Program-made: the position numbers and the translations under genes | NCBI RefSeq assembly: GCF_035582795.1 | Contig: NC_134367.1 | Span: forward strand, 50,933,562-50,997,561 | DNA length: 64,000 bases | Direction: 5' to 3' | Source of the DNA: Mycteria americana | Taxonomy: Eukaryota; Chordata; Aves; Ciconiiformes; Ciconiidae | Shown: positions 61,001 through 64,000 of the stretch, in pieces | Layout: every line of letters begins with the position of its first letter | Numbering within the stretch: position 1 is the stretch's first letter | Notes under the pieces: generated by a model | What the model saw: the letters and a program-made list of their open reading frames with translations, nothing else | Databases searched by the model: none | What the model was told of the DNA's origin: nothing

Positions 61001-61780
61001 GGTTATAAATAGTACAGCTGAAATGCTGCAAACAGAAAACAGTTTTCGATGGGCACATGCTATGAATGAAGAAATGTTCAGACACAATGTGCAAGTTGGA
61101 GAGCTTTCATCAAAGCTAGCCAAGAGGGAAAAATGCTTCATTTCCTAATCACGCTCTGTTTCGGAGAAGCCGGTCACATATAGAAAGCATCACGCTCATC
61201 TGCAGAGTGTAAAGCTTTTTAAAATGAGTGTTTATGTTTTTCTGGAGGGAAAAAAAAGTAATCTAATCTATCAGTACTTGTTTTAGATTTTTCTAATTAC
61301 TTCTACATAACATTTCATTTTTATTTGACATTTAATAACTGCAAAAATTTGAATCTTGCAGTTCATGCAAGTGATTTGCTGTAAGTGTCGAAGGCATAAA
61401 AGAAGTCTAGTTTTAAGATACTGTTTTCAGTGCAAGTACAATACTCACTTTTGTGTACAATTTTAAAACTAAAAACGTTGACCATTGTTCTAATAATAAT
61501 GCAGAGTATTTTGGTATTTTTAGTCTTTGCTATTTGAGGGGAGGAAGACAAAGTGGAATAGGGCAAAGAAGAAAATTTTAAAGCAAGATTTTTTTATAAC
61601 ATTGCTGCAAAGTTGCAATTCTCCTATACAATCATATCAAAATATGCCTCAAATTGAATTTTATAAATACATCTCTTAAAAACAGATAAATCTGAGAACT
61701 ACTGTTACAGTTATCAGTGGGACACCTGCCTGTCACTATTTGCCAAGAGCAACGTTCTCGTATGATACGATCCCTCTTTT
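55060..61780. other. Intergenic region beyond the BEND3 promoter
   Basis: No recognised gene. In human the next gene on this side is PDSS2, also on the minus strand, but I see no PDSS2 exon. A 232-codon minus-strand frame at 58284-57586 sits in slightly GC-richer DNA and looks like chance (Pro/Arg/Ser-rich, no domain). A 45-codon coding-like frame at 59547-59410 is listed separately. Confidence 0.55.
59410..59547 (-). other. Unassigned coding-like segment (possible terminal exon)
   Basis: A 45-residue frame reads MVQFLAELTQSKENC and then DSIAKRLKEAYASKS, ending FLNSYGCN and a stop. It has a balanced, soluble-protein-like composition with an amphipathic helix pattern, unlike the Ile/Phe/Ser-rich chance frames nearby. 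The upstream frame closes at TAG seven bases before ATG, and that AG could act as an acceptor (GATAG|CATACAATG) behind a T-rich tract. I do not recognise the family. It could be a last exon, a pseudogene piece or chance. Confidence 0.25.
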
Positions 61781-61824
61781 CTACTGCAGATAGACTTGCA
61801 AGTTCACCATGTAAAGTCGGTACC

Positions 61825-62202
61825 ATGCTGTGTTCCAGTTTAGTAATAAGTTGTCTTGTCGCTGCTTCTATTTTGGAGAAAACGGCTGCCTTTCCTCAAG
61901 AGGTGTACCCTGACAAAAGCCTTTTGGAAATAGGAAGGAATGAAAGTGAACTTCAAGCCCTGCAGGGAAGGAATCCCCTACACACGGGGGAGCCAGAGCA
62001 TTCCTCGCCTGATGTCGGTGGCTGTGACTTGGGCACCCACGCCGGGAACTGCGGGCAGTCGAGCGCAAGTACAGACGAGACGCCTGTAGATGTGGACAAA
62101 GGTGATGGCATGAAGCTTTGGTGTATCGAGGGCCAATTTGTTTGTCACCCTCTTCTCCCCTTCACAACTTACGGCAAGCGTTGGGCTTTATCTTTTCGGT
62201 GA
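61825..62202 (+). CDS. Unassigned ORF with signal-peptide-like start
   Basis: From ATG at 61825 the frame encodes 125 residues. A larger frame begins at 61717, but a splice-acceptor-like CTACTGCAG ends at 61789, so this internal start seems more natural. Residues 1-24 look like a signal peptide (SSLVISCLVAASIL core, then EKTAAFPQ). The middle is polar with one NES sequon and several cysteines. The end contains WCIEGQFVC, then PFTTYGKRW and SFR. Tyr-Gly-Lys-Arg has the form of an amidation and cleavage site in hormone precursors. I know of no family with this sequence. It may be a secreted precursor, a terminal exon of an unknown gene, or a chance frame; base composition is higher in GC than its surroundings. 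Confidence 0.3.
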   Translation: MLCSSLVISCLVAASILEKTAAFPQEVYPDKSLLEIGRNESELQALQGRNPLHTGEPEHSSPDVGGCDLGTHAGNCGQSSASTDETPVDVDKGDGMKLWCIEGQFVCHPLLPFTTYGKRWALSFR

Positions 62203-62855
62203 TTTTAAAGGCACTTGCCAACTTGCTATCAGAATTTTAGCTTAATGGCTACTTTCTCTTAGCTTAAGAAAAACAGGCTTACCCTAAAAGAGAAACATGT
62301 GAATGCTAATTATGTAAATAATTAATGCATTTCAGGGATTGGTTTCTGAAAGGAAAAAAAAAGATCATTTAATGCAAAGACTGTCAGAAAGACGACTTCC
62401 AGAACTGGAAATATTCTTTCCTTTGAACTGCTTTGAGAGACTGAAAAGCTTTAGGTCTTTATTTTTCATAAGACACTGTGCAGGTAAAAGTACTTTGAAG
62501 ACTGCAAAGAATAAACAAAAAGTTTGATGCCTCACTTTTCTGTGAGATTGAAGTAGCTGATGAGAGTAGTGACAGCTAGTGATTCTGACCCAGAAGCCGC
62601 TTCCTTGATAAACCTGCAGCATGACATGGTTGCTTGAGTTAGCCTTTTGCATCTAGGAAAATTCAAACACTATCTGCTCAGAAGAAAAAGCAACGGAGAG
62701 ATCTCACCAGCAGGTTTACCCCTGAGGAGGCTGGTCTGGCATCTTTAACACCGCTTGGGGCAAGAAGCATTCCCCAGCCACTCCAGAGGATGCTTCCTTC
62801 ATGTTTCCATTAAACTAAAAAGAGCTTTTCAATCTTTTAGCAACTTCTATCAAGT
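62203..62855. other. Short intergenic gap
   Basis: AT-rich sequence between the unassigned ORF and the retroviral remnant. No gene is recognised. The paired frames at 62339-62527 (plus) and 62652-62365 (minus) overlap and look like chance. Confidence 0.5.
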
Positions 62856-62895
62856 TGGATGCTAAGTCAGTCGAATATGGGCCACGCGTGCACTC

Positions 62896-62901
62896 TTTAT
62901 T
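62896..62901 (-). terminator. Probable LTR poly(A) signal
   Basis: Minus-strand AATAAA in TTTGCAATAAAGAGTGC, resembling the polyadenylation signal of a retroviral LTR, downstream of the gag remnant. LTR ends were not found. Confidence 0.45.
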
Positions 62902-63290
62902 GCAAATATGGCAAGACGCGCTGGGTTATGTGAGGAGAAGCATAGCCAGCTGATCAGGTATGCCAGGCCATCAGATCCACGCAGTCCAATAAACCTGGTT
63001 GTCCCTCTCCTCCACCTGGCCAGAGGCAGGGTCCCTCTAGTCCTGGTCAGAGTATTCATTACCTGATTCTTTTAACTGCAAACCCGAAGTCCCTTATTTG
63101 GGTCAGAAGTAGGATCAGCCCTTCTACTCTGTCTGGGGAATTGCTCAACAGCAACTGGAGCAGTAGTTTTCCTGTATGGACCCTTTTTGGCCACTGTTTT
63201 TCCTTGCAATTCACATACCCCAGCTTCTAGGTTCGAGGTGGGTTCACCATCCCACTTCTTTATGTCCTCCCCATGGTTGTGCAGGCAGAA

Positions 63291-63998
63291 TCACAGGGTG
63301 GCATGCAGATGTGCCCATGGTGCTTTTCCCCCGAGCAGAGAACTGCTCACTTGATAGCTGAGATGATGGCTGGTGTGGGTGAGGAGGAAGACATACTGTG
63401 TTTGAATAGCTGGAACTGTTGGGACAAGTCTCTCCCCAGCCGAGACGCAGGCCTGTAGGGTCGGCATGGAAGAGGGATTCTCTTTGAATTGCCGGAGCTG
63501 GCCGGCCAATCTACCCACAGTTGGGGCCTCGATGTCTGGCCAACTCATTAGCACCAGGGTGCTGGCATACGATGACAGTGCGCTCCATGCAAACTTCTGC
63601 CGCAGGGACCGCATGTGCTGGACTTCATCTGGGTCTTTAGATGCCTGATTGTCATCCAGGTTGCTGTAGATCATCTCTACCACTGCTAATTCCCTCAGAT
63701 GCTGGATACCACTGTCAGTGGTTGTCCACTTGCTTTGATAGTTTACAAGATCTTCCCTGAGGGGATACCTTTCCTGCATGCTTGACAGGAACTGCCTCCA
63801 GAGGCTGCTGACTGTTGCCCCTTTCCCAATCCCTTTGTTGATGTCCCAGTCCCTCGCGAGGGATCCTAGCTGCTGGGCTTCCTTGCCCTCTAGTTCCTGA
63901 CTGTTGGCCCCAGCATCCCAGCATCGGAGCAACCAGCTGATAATTAGCTCACCAGGTTGACAGCTATAATCTTTGTGCATATATGGCAGCTTACTCAA
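63291..63998 (-). CDS. Endogenous retroviral gag-like ORF (partial, open at the window edge)
   Basis: An uninterrupted frame of 235 residues enters from the right edge and stops at 63291. Motifs RCWDAGANSQELEGKEAQQL, GIQHLRELAVVEMIY and DPDEVQHMRSLRQKFAWSAL are of the type seen in Gag polyproteins of avian endogenous retroviruses, recognised by general resemblance. The segment probably covers the part upstream of and into capsid. No CCHC zinc knuckle is seen before the stop. The last 40 or so residues (HTSHHLSYQ onward) look unlike Gag and may be read-through after a frameshift or deletion. The frame may begin upstream of the first Met visible here. The element is a remnant with no visible replication genes. 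Confidence 0.7.
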   Translation of the reverse strand: MSKLPYMHKDYSCQPGELIISWLLRCWDAGANSQELEGKEAQQLGSLARDWDINKGIGKGATVSSLWRQFLSSMQERYPLREDLVNYQSKWTTTDSGIQHLRELAVVEMIYSNLDDNQASKDPDEVQHMRSLRQKFAWSALSSYASTLVLMSWPDIEAPTVGRLAGQLRQFKENPSSMPTLQACVSAGERLVPTVPAIQTQYVFLLTHTSHHLSYQVSSSLLGGKAPWAHLHATL

Positions 63999-64000
63999 GG

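Larger units (their letters stand above)
62855..64000 (-). mobile_element. Endogenous retrovirus fragment, minus strand, runs off the window
   Basis: A gag-like frame occupies the right edge, and a probable LTR end lies on its 3' side. Between 63060 and 62900 the transcript strand has words I associate with avian ERV 3' ends (TTTATTGGACTGCGTGGATC, then GATGGCCTGGCATACC). An AATAAA follows at 62901-62896 in TGCAATAAAGAGTGCACGCG. No pol or env frame is visible between gag and this end, so the copy is internally deleted or truncated. The left boundary is approximate; the rest lies beyond 64000. Confidence 0.7.

Noticed and set aside
55060-62800. A PDSS2 3' exon expected from human gene order
   Set aside because: No stretch on the minus strand matched the polyprenyl synthase C-terminus as I recall it; PDSS2 probably lies beyond the window.
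1-64000. CRISPR arrays, bacterial operons, riboswitches, tRNA or rRNA genes
   Set aside because: The window is vertebrate DNA with introns, CpG islands and CR1; no regularly spaced repeats and no tRNA or rRNA signatures were noticed.

Overview
The window is vertebrate nuclear DNA, most probably from a bird. Three observations point that way: a clear CR1 LINE 3' end with the terminal ATTCTGTGA-type repeat (about 27.17-27.44 kb), an endogenous retrovirus gag fragment of the type I associate with avian genomes (right edge), and compact introns between short exons. The species cannot be named from sequence alone. Three protein-coding genes are recognisable in the same order and orientation as on human chromosome 6q21: CD24 (minus), MTRES1/C6orf203 (plus) and BEND3 (minus).

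Layout. 1-4.4 kb is intergenic. About 4.4-9.14 kb is CD24, with two coding exons (9072-9004 and 6350-6165), a TATA-like box, a CpG island and a 1.7-kb 3' UTR. 9.5-20.8 kb is intergenic and holds two decayed LINE-like fragments. A CpG island at 20.8-22.0 kb starts MTRES1, whose three coding exons lie at 22779-23209, 24048-24120 and 25226-25402, with a poly(A) signal at 25664. 25.7-32 kb is the space between two convergent genes and contains the CR1. About 32-53.7 kb is BEND3, read right to left from a 2.5-kb CpG island (52.5-55.0 kb) through a non-coding first exon, coding exons 42686-42653, 42188-41965 and 36858-34606, and a long 3' UTR. 55-62.8 kb is mostly empty but holds two unassigned coding candidates. 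62.85-64.0 kb is part of an endogenous retrovirus on the minus strand that runs off the window.

Functions. The genes are not an operon and do not share a pathway. CD24 makes a short, heavily glycosylated GPI-anchored surface protein. MTRES1 makes a mitochondrial S4-fold RNA-binding protein linked to mitochondrial transcription and ribosome rescue. BEND3 makes a nuclear repressor with four BEN domains. Their adjacency is conserved synteny. The predicted proteins are 84, 226 and 836 residues, close to the human lengths of 80, 240 and 828 (recalled). Splice sites and reading phases agree at every coding junction. Most long ORFs in the GC-rich islands are composition artefacts.

I did not find a clearly new biological system. 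The observations most worth checking are a possible secreted precursor with an amidation-like end at 61.8-62.2 kb, two matches to the reported BEND3 binding octamer in BEND3's own CpG island, and a two-codon uORF whose stop overlaps the MTRES1 start codon.
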